Below, piece by piece: positions 52,728 through 61,603 of a stretch of 64,000 nucleotides of DNA. A program made the translations under genes and the position numbers. Location: positions 1,997,920 through 2,061,919 of the forward strand of contig NZ_KQ033912.1 in the NCBI RefSeq assembly GCF_000969835.1, read 5' to 3'. This DNA comes from Parabacteroides goldsteinii DSM 19448 = WAL 12034. Its GTDB lineage: Bacteria > Bacteroidota > Bacteroidia > Bacteroidales > Tannerellaceae. The notes under the pieces are model-generated. The model made no database searches, had not been told where the DNA came from, and was given only the letters and a program-made list of their open reading frames with translations. Every line of letters starts with the position of its first letter. The stretch's first letter is position 1.

Positions 52728-55055
52728 TTATTTACCTGTACTCATTACGCCCGAATCACTGTCACTGTTGTTCAAACGTTTCTGTCCGACCTTATATGTA
52801 CGTCCGAAAGAGAAATTATACGATACCGAAACAACAAAAAGACGGGAACTTTCCTTGATGTAAGAAGTTTTTTTGCTGGAAGCATATTGATTCCAATTCT
52901 CGGACTGCACTTTCCAGTTATCGGAGAAAGGATTAAATGCCCCAATACCTAAAGAAAGGTTCTTGAAATTATATTTCGCCATAAGAATCTGAATATTCTC
53001 TCCTCCCTCCAACGTTTCACCCCAGAACCAATTCCAGTTCGTATCCAACTGATACATCAGCATAAACTTCTTCCAGGTAAGCGACGCCTGCATATTACAA
53101 TACCAGTTCGTATAGCGGTGAGAATACGTATTGCCATTGCTGATATAATGATTCACACCACCGGTAAAAGAAAATTGCAAAATATCCTTGATCGGCCCTA
53201 CCCGAAACATGGCAAAGCCCACCACACGCTGCCAGTTTTTCTGATTGTTCCAAGTTTGGATAATCTTATTGCCCTCCTGGTATTTTTCATCCATAATAGC
53301 ATTAGGTACATATTCATACGTACCGTTGACGAGCGCATAAAAAATACCTTTCTGATATTCGTAATTAAGATCCAACAGGTAGCTCATATAAGACTCCAGT
53401 CTCGGATTACCGCGTTGCAGCTGAAGGGAATCGATCACCTGCTCGACGGCATTCAGGTTGCCTAAAGAAGGAGACAGATTGCCGACATACCCCTTCAGGC
53501 GTATAAACGACTGTCCGGGTAAAGCATATTGCAAAGTAAAACGGGGATTAAATGTATAAAACTGATCCGAATCATCCGTCCCCTCCTGTTTGTAGTACAA
53601 ACGTGCCAATTCTACTCCCAACATATAATCCAATTTTCGGACTTTGCCTTTGAACTCACCATAAATAGAACTAGCAGACTGATCCATATGTGTCTCATAA
53701 TCATGTCCGTTTCGATACTCATTATCGGAAAAAGATTGCGTATGCCAAACACCGCCACTCAGACTATTCCCGTTAGCCAATTTCTTTTCATAGATCGCCT
53801 CACCGATCAGGGAATATTTCTTTCCGGAAACACGGTTATTGATATCCGTCAGTAATTCCTCCCCCCGGCTTTCCTGGTAGAAACGATGGGAAGAAGTGCG
53901 GTTATAAGTTCCCACCACATTGAACACCAATGTCTGGTCGTTCTTCAGATTACGCTGATAATACAAGTCCAAAGCCGGAACCTGATTATCGCTACTATTC
54001 AAGTCAACCATGTCTACATAATCATCCGGATTGTCCAGGTTGGAGAGAATTCCCCGGTAATCCCAGTGCGGCTGATGATTGTTCCAATAACGGAACGTAG
54101 CGTTGAACAGATACTTTTCAGGATCCTGCACACTGTAATTCAGGTTCAGGTTATGCATGAACATACTGGCATGACTCGGATCGCCAGTCTCTTTTCGATG
54201 CAGCACTGTTCCATCCGCCAAATGAAAAATCTCTTCATTATCTCTCGACATGCCATAGAAATCGCGTGGCCCGATCCGGTAAGAAGCACCGAACTCCGAT
54301 TTCTTATGATTGATCTTTCCCGAAACACGGTGTTCGCCCCATAAAGCATTCACCCCCTGGCTCATATCCACACTGAAATTTCCTCCCGTTTCAGGCCGGC
54401 GAACAATATAGTCGAGCACGACTTCCGCATTCCTATAACGCAAACCCGGATTATCATGAAACTCAATACGAATAATATCAGTCGGCAATAAAGCTTTGAT
54501 TTCATCCAACTCCACTTTTACGCCATTGATACGAAGCTGCACTTCACCGTTTCCCGGCACTTTAATCTCATTCGACATCGGGTTAACTGTTATCTTCGGC
54601 AACATCAACTGTTGTAGCAAATCCATTCCGTTAGTAGATGCTTTTACCTGCCGATCGGAAGGGAATATCAGTTTGCGATCGGAGCGACTGCTTGTATTAG
54701 ACGCACTGACCGTGACGCCATCCAACGAGACGGCCGCATCTTCCATCAAGATCTCTTTCAGGTCGATACTTTTATTAAATCCATCCAAAGCAATATATTG
54801 TGTTTCATATCCAAGGCTGGATACAGCCAGTAAATAATCGCCTGCTTTCACCTTATCCAACATAAAACGCCCTTTTCCATCCGTAGTCGTACCGGTTATA
54901 AAGACAGAATCTGCCGTCTGCAACACAACGTTGGCAAATTCAAGAGGAGCTTTATCCCGACCATTCCTCACCATACCTTTTATTTCCAAATTTTGGGCAA
55001 AAACTCCCTGTATCATGCAGCCGAGCAGCATGATGGCAAATAGAATCCGTTTCAT
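52728..55055 (-). CDS. Outer-membrane beta-barrel protein, TonB-dependent type
   Basis: The 775-residue protein has a signal peptide (MLLGCMIQGVFAQN), a carboxypeptidase-regulatory-like domain (about 22-105, IKGMVRNGRDKAPLEFANVV by its start), a plug-like region (about 110-215), and a large OMP_b-brl_3 barrel domain. The end SGVMSTGK is short of the usual terminal aromatic. It has no SusD partner and no STN domain. The gene is divergent to an ECF sigma gene 295 bases away, which might control it. The substrate is unknown. Confidence 0.88.
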   Translation of the reverse strand: MKRILFAIMLLGCMIQGVFAQNLEIKGMVRNGRDKAPLEFANVVLQTADSVFITGTTTDGKGRFMLDKVKAGDYLLAVSSLGYETQYIALDGFNKSIDLKEILMEDAAVSLDGVTVSASNTSSRSDRKLIFPSDRQVKASTNGMDLLQQLMLPKITVNPMSNEIKVPGNGEVQLRINGVKVELDEIKALLPTDIIRIEFHDNPGLRYRNAEVVLDYIVRRPETGGNFSVDMSQGVNALWGEHRVSGKINHKKSEFGASYRIGPRDFYGMSRDNEEIFHLADGTVLHRKETGDPSHASMFMHNLNLNYSVQDPEKYLFNATFRYWNNHQPHWDYRGILSNLDNPDDYVDMVDLNSSDNQVPALDLYYQRNLKNDQTLVFNVVGTYNRTSSHRFYQESRGEELLTDINNRVSGKKYSLIGEAIYEKKLANGNSLSGGVWHTQSFSDNEYRNGHDYETHMDQSASSIYGEFKGKVRKLDYMLGVELARLYYKQEGTDDSDQFYTFNPRFTLQYALPGQSFIRLKGYVGNLSPSLGNLNAVEQVIDSLQLQRGNPRLESYMSYLLDLNYEYQKGIFYALVNGTYEYVPNAIMDEKYQEGNKIIQTWNNQKNWQRVVGFAMFRVGPIKDILQFSFTGGVNHYISNGNTYSHRYTNWYCNMQASLTWKKFMLMYQLDTNWNWFWGETLEGGENIQILMAKYNFKNLSLGIGAFNPFSDNWKVQSENWNQYASSKKTSYIKESSRLFVVSVSYNFSFGRTYKVGQKRLNNSDSDSGVMSTGK

Positions 55056-55304
55056 ACGTTTATAATTTATTTTTCCGGCAGGGTGGCCATGCCTGCCTGT
55101 CGTTTATTTCTGCAAGTAAGACGAAGCTACTTCAAAAAAAGTTACACGAAAAACGAAAAAAAATCTCATCGCCCCACATAATCGTATACCGAAATCGTTC
55201 GGCAAATGTTCGAAATTTACCGATATATAATTTCCAGACTCTTTATCAAACAATACCTGAAACAATGCGTACCACATTGAACATCACAAAAGCAACATAA
55301 AAAA

Positions 55305-55312
55305 TAGATTTG
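55305..55312 (+). promoter_or_regulatory. -7 box of the ECF sigma gene at 55351
   Basis: TAGATTTG matches TAnnTTTG. The promoter therefore looks like a housekeeping one and not the AAGGG/CGACTATA type found upstream of the other ECF sigma gene. Confidence 0.45.
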
Positions 55313-55350
55313 CAACAAAATCAAATCAACAACAATAAAAAACTAGTATT

Positions 55351-55860
55351 ATGGACAGCTTACAATTTCAACAAAAACTAATAGGAATACAAGATCGCCT
55401 GATGAATTTTGCTCTCAAACTAACAGCAAACAGAGAGGATGCTCTGGATCTTTTACAAGACACAACGCTGAAGGTGTTAAACAGTCAGGAAAAATTTACA
55501 GACAATGTTAATTTTGCAGGTTGGGTTATGGTCATCATGCGCAATCTTTTTATCAATAATTATCATAAGATGGTACGTGCACAAACTTCAGTAGATCAAA
55601 ATGTCGATTTGTACAACCTGAATATTACCTGCGACTCCATTTCCGGTTCTCCCGACAAGATTTATCAGATCAAAGAGATCACAAAAGCGATTGCCGCTTT
55701 AAATGAGGATTACAAAATCCCGTTTTCTTTATTCGTAAACGGCTACAAATATCAAGAAATAGCAGATAAACTGAATCTTCCCCTAGGCACAGTGAAAAGT
55801 CGTATCTTTTTCGCTCGTAAAGAATTACAGAGTAAACTGGATGGCTTTCAATATGCATGA
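55351..55860 (+). CDS. ECF sigma factor without adjacent anti-sigma
   Basis: The 169-residue protein shows sigma region 2 (REDALDLLQDTTLKVLNSQEKF, here by its core DLLQDTTLKVL; FAGWVMVIMRNLFINNYHK) and region 4 (YKYQEIADKLNLPLGTVKSRIFFARKEL, here by its core GTVKSRIFFAR). It has no FecR gene or zinc anti-sigma beside it. The adjacent divergent gene encodes an outer-membrane protein and the downstream one is a convergent permease. Control may be by its own expression level or by a distant partner. Confidence 0.93.
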   Translation: MDSLQFQQKLIGIQDRLMNFALKLTANREDALDLLQDTTLKVLNSQEKFTDNVNFAGWVMVIMRNLFINNYHKMVRAQTSVDQNVDLYNLNITCDSISGSPDKIYQIKEITKAIAALNEDYKIPFSLFVNGYKYQEIADKLNLPLGTVKSRIFFARKELQSKLDGFQYA

Positions 55861-55917
55861 TACAACCCTAAAACACTTACCTCAAAAAAACAGGAACGCA
55901 ATATAATGATGCTCGCA

Positions 55918-55946
55918 CCTGGGTATCGAAGGCTTCGATATCCAGG
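55918..55946. terminator. Hairpin between the ECF sigma and FtsX permease genes
   Basis: CTGGGTATCGAAG pairs with CTTCGATATCCAG with one mismatch and almost no loop. It lies between convergent genes, but lacks a clear T-run. Confidence 0.5.
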
Positions 55947-56004
55947 TATCAAGCAACATTTGTTACCGGAAAACATATGTGCAAACCTGTCTAACCGAAT
56001 CCGT

Positions 56005-58377
56005 TTATTCCGATTTCAAACTATCTACCGGATTGGCATTTGCCGCCCGCCAACTCTGGAATGTCACTGTTCCAATCGTAATGCTCAACACCACCAATAA
56101 AGCAACCGGAAATACCCACCAATACATCGGTGTTTTATATGCGAAACCTTCTAACCATTTCTTAATACCATAGTAGCCTACCGGCGCTGCTAAGGCAAAA
56201 CAAACCAGTACGATATACATATAAGAGCGGTTGAGCATTTCTAATATTTCCCCGTTAGTCGCTCCATGTACCTTGCGTACACCGATTTCTTTCCTACGAT
56301 ACTGTGTATCAAATACGACCAAACCGAATACCCCCACAAGTGATATGATAATCGCCAATATACTGAAAACCATAATCAGACTGCGCAAGTTCTCTTCCTT
56401 ATGATACAATTGATTAAATATCTCATCATAAAACTCAATATCATAAGGATAAGACGGGTCCATGTCGGCCATTGTTTCACGGATATGAGAAACAGCTCCA
56501 AGTATGTCTGTTCCGGCCTTCAAGCGAATATAAGAAACTGTCAAAGGGATAGGCATATTACCTGTCACAAAAGCAATATTATTCTCTCCATTGCGAAGCG
56601 AAGTAAATTTCACATCACCGGTAAGACCTACAATACGACCAGCCAACCACGACGTAACCCGGTCGCCAACTTCCATATCCGCACTCATTTGCGCTGTATG
56701 GTTAAAGATATATACGGCTTCTTCCGACAACTCATCTGCTTGTAAAAAATCACGCCCTTCTTCTACCTGAATTCCCATAACACGAAGAAAATTGGATGAG
56801 GCATATATCTGAAAAAATTGTATTTCTTTTTCCTTTACAGAACCGGAGCTGGTACTGTAACCATCTTTCGAACCTACTTTCTCCATAGCAAAAGCAACAT
56901 CTTCGATACCCGAATATTCTTTCAGTCGATTTACATACGTTTCGCGCGATTTGTTATAGATTTCTCCGTTCAAACGGACAACGGCAATCTGCTCCTTGCC
57001 GAATCCCAAAGAATAACCACGCATATAATTGTTTTGAAGACGTACAAAAACAGCTCCGATAATCAACAGAATAGAAACGACAAACTGAACACCGATCAAA
57101 ACCGTACGCAACTTTCGCCCGGAAGGTGAAAGTCCGAAACTCCCTTTCAAAACCAATGCCGGAGGAAAAGAAGTCACATACCAGGAGGGATACAATCCGG
57201 CGACAATACCGGTAATCAGCGCTATAACACCGGTCAATAATATAATAGACAGGTTACTTACTATCTCCAAATTTGCCTCCACAAAAGGCAAAGCCTCCGT
57301 ACGTCCCAATATCCATATCATAAACAGGCTCAGTACCCAAGCTATCATACTAATAATTGCCGCCTCCACTAATAACGCACAACGCAATACGGCATCCGAA
57401 CTACCCAATACCTTTTGAGTGTTGATGCTTCTAATGCGCATAGGCGTCAGCGATGTACTGAAATTAGTAAAGTTGATGGCAGCCACAATGATGATTAGCA
57501 AAGCAATAAAGAATAGCAACCCGGTAACTTCCTTATTGCCACTCCGAAAGATCGTTCCGTCTTGGCTTTCGTTCATATAATAAATACTTGTCAACGGGGT
57601 CAACCTGATACCTCCCTCTCCCTCCAAACCTACTTTGGCATAATCAAAATGGGTATTAAAATTATCCGTTACAGCTTGTGCCGACTCCGGCGTATCAAGC
57701 AAGAGGTAACAAATATAATTGCTGGCATCGAAATTGTCCCGCTGATAGGTTTCACCGATTGCCGTATAGATCAGGTTACGCATCTGGCAGTTTCCCGGAA
57801 AATCTTTATAGACCGCCCCAACCGTATACTCACGGTTGTCTTTCGACTGAATTGCTTCTTCGGCATGAATGGCTTTTCCTACAGCGGGCTGTTCACCAAA
57901 CATTTTGAGAGCCATACTTTCCGGCAAGATTACTTTTTCCGGGTCTTTCAGACAATCCCGTTCTCCTTCAATAATCTGAAAATCAAATACCCGGGTAATA
58001 GCCGGATGGCAAGTTTGTATCAACTCCCGATAACCAATCTTTTGTCCGTCTTCCATCACAGAAAAATAGACTTCCGGATTATACGGATAGATCAGACTAC
58101 CGGCTTCGATATGGGGCGATGACTGGATAACTTCCTCCACAAAAGCACGAGGCAGAATCGTACCGAAAGTACCGGGAAACGTCAAATCCAAACGATATAC
58201 CCGATCTGAAGTCGAATGGCAATGATCAAAATTCCGTTCGTAATCTACCTGTATCAGGATAACAATAAAAGCGGCAAAAGCAACGGCCAACCCTGTTACA
58301 TTCAAAAAAGCCGCCATCTTAAAACGTCGTAATACACTTAGAGAATTTCTTAATATCGTTTTCATATGATTTATCAT
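56005..58377 (-). CDS. ABC transporter permease, MacB/FtsX type (790 aa), no ATPase beside it
   Basis: The protein has the same plan as the efflux-operon permeases: a TM helix near 24-45, a MacB_PCD periplasmic domain, an FtsX block (about 280-410), a second periplasmic domain, and the last FtsX block holding YRRKEIGVRKVHGATNGEI (by its core EIGVRKVHGAT). It lies alone, with no ATPase, adaptor or TolC gene near it. A sigma-54-like element and TGTC-N9-GACA sites upstream match those of the TolC operon, so it may be run by the same regulator and use its ATPase. ATG codons at 58377 and 58365 are both possible. Confidence 0.92.
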   Translation of the reverse strand: MINHMKTILRNSLSVLRRFKMAAFLNVTGLAVAFAAFIVILIQVDYERNFDHCHSTSDRVYRLDLTFPGTFGTILPRAFVEEVIQSSPHIEAGSLIYPYNPEVYFSVMEDGQKIGYRELIQTCHPAITRVFDFQIIEGERDCLKDPEKVILPESMALKMFGEQPAVGKAIHAEEAIQSKDNREYTVGAVYKDFPGNCQMRNLIYTAIGETYQRDNFDASNYICYLLLDTPESAQAVTDNFNTHFDYAKVGLEGEGGIRLTPLTSIYYMNESQDGTIFRSGNKEVTGLLFFIALLIIIVAAINFTNFSTSLTPMRIRSINTQKVLGSSDAVLRCALLVEAAIISMIAWVLSLFMIWILGRTEALPFVEANLEIVSNLSIILLTGVIALITGIVAGLYPSWYVTSFPPALVLKGSFGLSPSGRKLRTVLIGVQFVVSILLIIGAVFVRLQNNYMRGYSLGFGKEQIAVVRLNGEIYNKSRETYVNRLKEYSGIEDVAFAMEKVGSKDGYSTSSGSVKEKEIQFFQIYASSNFLRVMGIQVEEGRDFLQADELSEEAVYIFNHTAQMSADMEVGDRVTSWLAGRIVGLTGDVKFTSLRNGENNIAFVTGNMPIPLTVSYIRLKAGTDILGAVSHIRETMADMDPSYPYDIEFYDEIFNQLYHKEENLRSLIMVFSILAIIISLVGVFGLVVFDTQYRRKEIGVRKVHGATNGEILEMLNRSYMYIVLVCFALAAPVGYYGIKKWLEGFAYKTPMYWWVFPVALLVVLSITIGTVTFQSWRAANANPVDSLKSE

Positions 58378-58390
58378 TTCCTCCTATTAT

Positions 58391-58405
58391 CCAAAATATA
58401 TGCCA
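58391..58405 (-). promoter_or_regulatory. Sigma-54-like promoter of the FtsX permease gene
   Basis: The minus strand reads TGGCATATATTTTGG. The GG at -24 and ten-base spacing match the consensus but the -12 GC is GG. The predicted start near 58379 abuts the ATG at 58377, as in the TolC operon. Confidence 0.5.
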
Positions 58406-58459
58406 AAAACATATCTGATTGTTTATCACATAATTGTATGCACCATATAAAAATACCAA

Positions 58460-58497
58460 TGTCTAATTTTTATACACCAGTGTCTAATAATTTGACA
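58460..58497. promoter_or_regulatory. Paired TGTC-N9-GACA sites upstream of the FtsX permease
   Basis: TGTCTAATAATTTGACA (58481-58497) is a full palindromic site, and TGTCTAATTTTTATACA (58460-58476) is a partial one 21 bases away. They are about 81 and 102 bases upstream of the predicted start, nearly the same as at the TolC operon (79 and 102). Confidence 0.6.
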
Positions 58498-58862
58498 TTC
58501 AAATAGTAAATCATGAAAAATAATTCAAACTTCATGCTCTTCCGGGTTGATATTGGTTACATGCCGATAGCGAATAATCCAAAATTGTGTTCACGCAAAA
58601 CCGGTTAAATATGCATAAAGATTCTTGTCGGTTTTAACACCGAAATGCTCCATATAACCTCCGTATTAGCTCCAGTGAACCTCCAGTGAAGGTCCACTCC
58701 CTACGATTGGGGGTAAAACGGAGGTAATTCTTTAACAAATGGGCCATTTTCCGAGGGTAAATGTTAATGCGATTTTAACACGATTTTTTTCGCTGTTGTT
58801 ATAAGGAGTGAAGAGGTGGTACGCAAAAAAACTTTATCTTTGAAACAAAACAAGCCAAACAC
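58498..58862. other. Intergenic stretch before the AGCS symporter gene
   Basis: No gene is visible. It has an inverted pair ACCTCCGT and ACGGAGGT around 58650-58730 and a direct repeat CTCCAGTGAA at 11-base spacing. A -7 box TATCTTTG at 58835-58842 lies 20 bases before the symporter ATG and is the likely promoter, although no TTTG is found at -33. Confidence 0.5.
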
Positions 58863-60263
58863 ATGGATATCGTAAACTCATGGATTAGCATCATCAATGA
58901 TGTATTATGGTCATATATATTAATTATCATGCTATTGGGTTGTGCCGTCTGGTTTACCCTGAAAACTCGTTTCGTACAGTTCCGCATGATAAAAGAAATG
59001 ATAAAATTGCTTGGAGATTCTACCGGAAAAACTAAAAACGGTGAAAAACATATCTCTTCTTTTCAGGCATTTGCCGTATCGCTGGCCAGCCGTGTCGGAA
59101 CGGGCAATCTGGCGGGAGTAGCTACGGCAATTGCGGTTGGCGGTCCGGGAGCCGTATTCTGGATGTGGATCATTGCTTTATTGGGAGCCTCCAGCGCCTT
59201 CGTCGAATCGACATTAGCACAATTATATAAAAGAAGAGGAAAAGACTCCTTTATCGGAGGGCCGGCCTATTACATGGAACGCGGCCTCGGGTTACGATGG
59301 ATGGGCGTGTTTTTTGCTGTATTGATCTCCATCACTTTCGGCTTTGCCTTCAATTCGGTACAAAGTAACACGATCTGCGCAGCCTGGGAAGGGGCCTTCG
59401 GATTCGACCACAGGATTATTGGCGGCATACTAACCATCCTGACCATCCTCATTATTTTTGGTGGCATTCAACGGATCGCGAAAGTGAGCAGTATTATTGT
59501 TCCTGTAATGGCTCTCGGATATGTTGCGCTGGCATTGGGTATCGTTCTTTTCAACATAGGAAAACTTCCAGCCGTACTAGAACTCATCATCGGCAATGCT
59601 TTCGGATGGGAACAGGCCATCGGCGGAACGGTCGGAGCCGCTTTGATGCAGGGAATCAAACGGGGCCTGTTCAGTAATGAGGCAGGTATGGGTTCGGCTC
59701 CGAACGTAGCGGCAACAGCCGACGTATCGCATCCCGTAAAGCAAGGTCTTATCCAGACATTAGGTGTTTTCACCGACACACTGATCATCTGCTCCTGTAC
59801 GGCCTTCATTATCCTTTTCAGTGGTGCCCCGCTCGACGGGAGTGTGAACGGCGTACAACTGACGCAACATGCACTGACCAATGAGGTTGGAAATATCGGC
59901 AGTATCTTCGTCGCTGTAGCCATTTTGCTGTTCGCATTCAGCAGCATTATCGGTAACTATTATTACGGAGAGGCCAATATACGATTCGTCACTCAAAAGA
60001 AAAGCGTGTTGTTCACCTACCGCCTGTTAGTCGGTGGAATGGTTATGTTCGGTGCTTTGGCAAGCCTCGACCTGGCCTGGAGCCTGGCCGATATAACAAT
60101 GGGACTGATGACGATCTGCAACCTGATTGCCATCTCCCTGCTCGGTCGTCAGGCATTCCTCTTACTCAACGATTACATCACCCAGAAACGAAAAGGAATA
60201 GCAAGTCCCGTATTCACCAAAAACAGCATCCCTGAGCTAAAGGACAAGGCAGAATGTTGGTAA
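58863..60263 (+). CDS. Sodium:alanine symporter family protein (AGCS)
   Basis: The 466-residue protein matches the alanine or glycine:cation symporter family: SLASRVGTGNLAGVATAIAVGGPGAVFWMW by its core GTGNLAGVATA, the GGPAYYMERGLG block, and RGLFSNEAGMGSAPN. It has about 11 TM helices and imports alanine, glycine or a related amino acid with sodium. It has no linked partner gene and appears monocistronic. Confidence 0.95.
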   Translation: MDIVNSWISIINDVLWSYILIIMLLGCAVWFTLKTRFVQFRMIKEMIKLLGDSTGKTKNGEKHISSFQAFAVSLASRVGTGNLAGVATAIAVGGPGAVFWMWIIALLGASSAFVESTLAQLYKRRGKDSFIGGPAYYMERGLGLRWMGVFFAVLISITFGFAFNSVQSNTICAAWEGAFGFDHRIIGGILTILTILIIFGGIQRIAKVSSIIVPVMALGYVALALGIVLFNIGKLPAVLELIIGNAFGWEQAIGGTVGAALMQGIKRGLFSNEAGMGSAPNVAATADVSHPVKQGLIQTLGVFTDTLIICSCTAFIILFSGAPLDGSVNGVQLTQHALTNEVGNIGSIFVAVAILLFAFSSIIGNYYYGEANIRFVTQKKSVLFTYRLLVGGMVMFGALASLDLAWSLADITMGLMTICNLIAISLLGRQAFLLLNDYITQKRKGIASPVFTKNSIPELKDKAECW

Positions 60264-60282
60264 GTATGAGATATATTGTATA

Positions 60283-61503
60283 TTACTGATAAATCAGGCT
60301 AAACAACCGCTCCGGCGCGAACACCTCATTCGCCACCTCCTGTATCTCTTCAGCAGTCAGGCTTTCGACCTTGCTGAAAACTTCCGGAAGGGTATCATAC
60401 CGGTTATAGTGGAGGAAGCTCTTTCCCAAACCGAGGAAAAGTCCTTCTTTATTATCTCCCGAAACACCCAACTGACCGATAACCTGCTTTTTGGCAGCAG
60501 CCAGTTGCGTGGCGGACAACTTGATGTCACGTATCTTACCTAACTCTTTATGAACCAACCTCAAAGCTTTCTCCATATTCTTCGGATCCGTACCAAAGTA
60601 GATGCTAGCCAGGCCTGTATCGGTATAAGAAGTAACATTCGATTCAACATTATAAACCAATCCATGCTTCTCACGGAGTGAAACATTCAGACGGTTATTC
60701 ATGCCCGGACCACCCAGCATATTATTAAGCAGGAACAACGGTATCCGTTTTTCATCATGCATACTATAAGCACGACTACCGATCAGTACATGCGCCTGGT
60801 GCGTATCCTTATGCACTTTCTTCACACACGGAAGAATTCCGGCAGGTGCCACCCGGTTGCGGGAAGCAATCGGGAAAGCGATATCCGACAGCAGACTTTC
60901 CGCCAGTTTAACGATCTTCTTGAAATCCACACGCCCCATCGAAAAGAATACCATATTTTTCGGTGCATAAAAACGACGCATAAACGAACGGCCCGATTCA
61001 GAATTAAAGGTCAGAAGAGAAGCCTCATCTCCCAATATATTATGTCCCAGCGCATGCCCGTCATAAAGCAAATTCTCGAATTCATCGAAGATCAGTTCCG
61101 AAGGGCTGTCCTCATACGAATTAATCTCATCCAGGATCACATCCACTTCTTTCTCTATTTCCTGTTGCGGAAACTGTGAATGGAAGATCAAATCCGTCAG
61201 TAATTCGAAAGCACGCTGATAATGTTCTTCCATAAAGATAGAATACACAAATGTCTCTTCCTTGGTCGTATAAGCATTCAGTTCTCCGCCTACATTCTCC
61301 ATCCGGTTCAGGATATGCCAGGCTTTCCGCTTTTCGGTACCCTTAAACATCATATGCTCCACAAAATGAGCCAGACCAAATTCGTTCGATTCTTCATCCC
61401 GGGTTCCGGCATTTACAGCAAATCCACAGTACGAAACCGGCGATTCCATCGGCAAATGTACCATACGAAGACCATTAGGTAAAATATGTGAGAAGTAATG
61501 CAT
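60283..61503 (-). CDS. M16-family zinc peptidase
   Basis: The 406-residue protein has the inverted zinc motif HFVEHMMFKGT (HxxEH) and the downstream glutamate in EVDVILDEINSYEDSP, so it is a catalytic M16 peptidase with an N- and a C-terminal homologous half. It is a homolog of the family that includes mitochondrial processing peptidase. The frame opens at 61539, but the ATG at 61503 (MHYFSHILPNGLRM) fits family starts. No signal peptide is visible. Confidence 0.92.
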   Translation of the reverse strand: MHYFSHILPNGLRMVHLPMESPVSYCGFAVNAGTRDEESNEFGLAHFVEHMMFKGTEKRKAWHILNRMENVGGELNAYTTKEETFVYSIFMEEHYQRAFELLTDLIFHSQFPQQEIEKEVDVILDEINSYEDSPSELIFDEFENLLYDGHALGHNILGDEASLLTFNSESGRSFMRRFYAPKNMVFFSMGRVDFKKIVKLAESLLSDIAFPIASRNRVAPAGILPCVKKVHKDTHQAHVLIGSRAYSMHDEKRIPLFLLNNMLGGPGMNNRLNVSLREKHGLVYNVESNVTSYTDTGLASIYFGTDPKNMEKALRLVHKELGKIRDIKLSATQLAAAKKQVIGQLGVSGDNKEGLFLGLGKSFLHYNRYDTLPEVFSKVESLTAEEIQEVANEVFAPERLFSLIYQ

Positions 61504-61603
61504 TGTTATCTTTCGCTTAATTGACGTGCAAAAGTACAATAATAAAAGGAGAAAGGAAGAATGCCTGATAAATTTCCGTGGTAGACAATCTTTAAAGTTA
61601 TGC

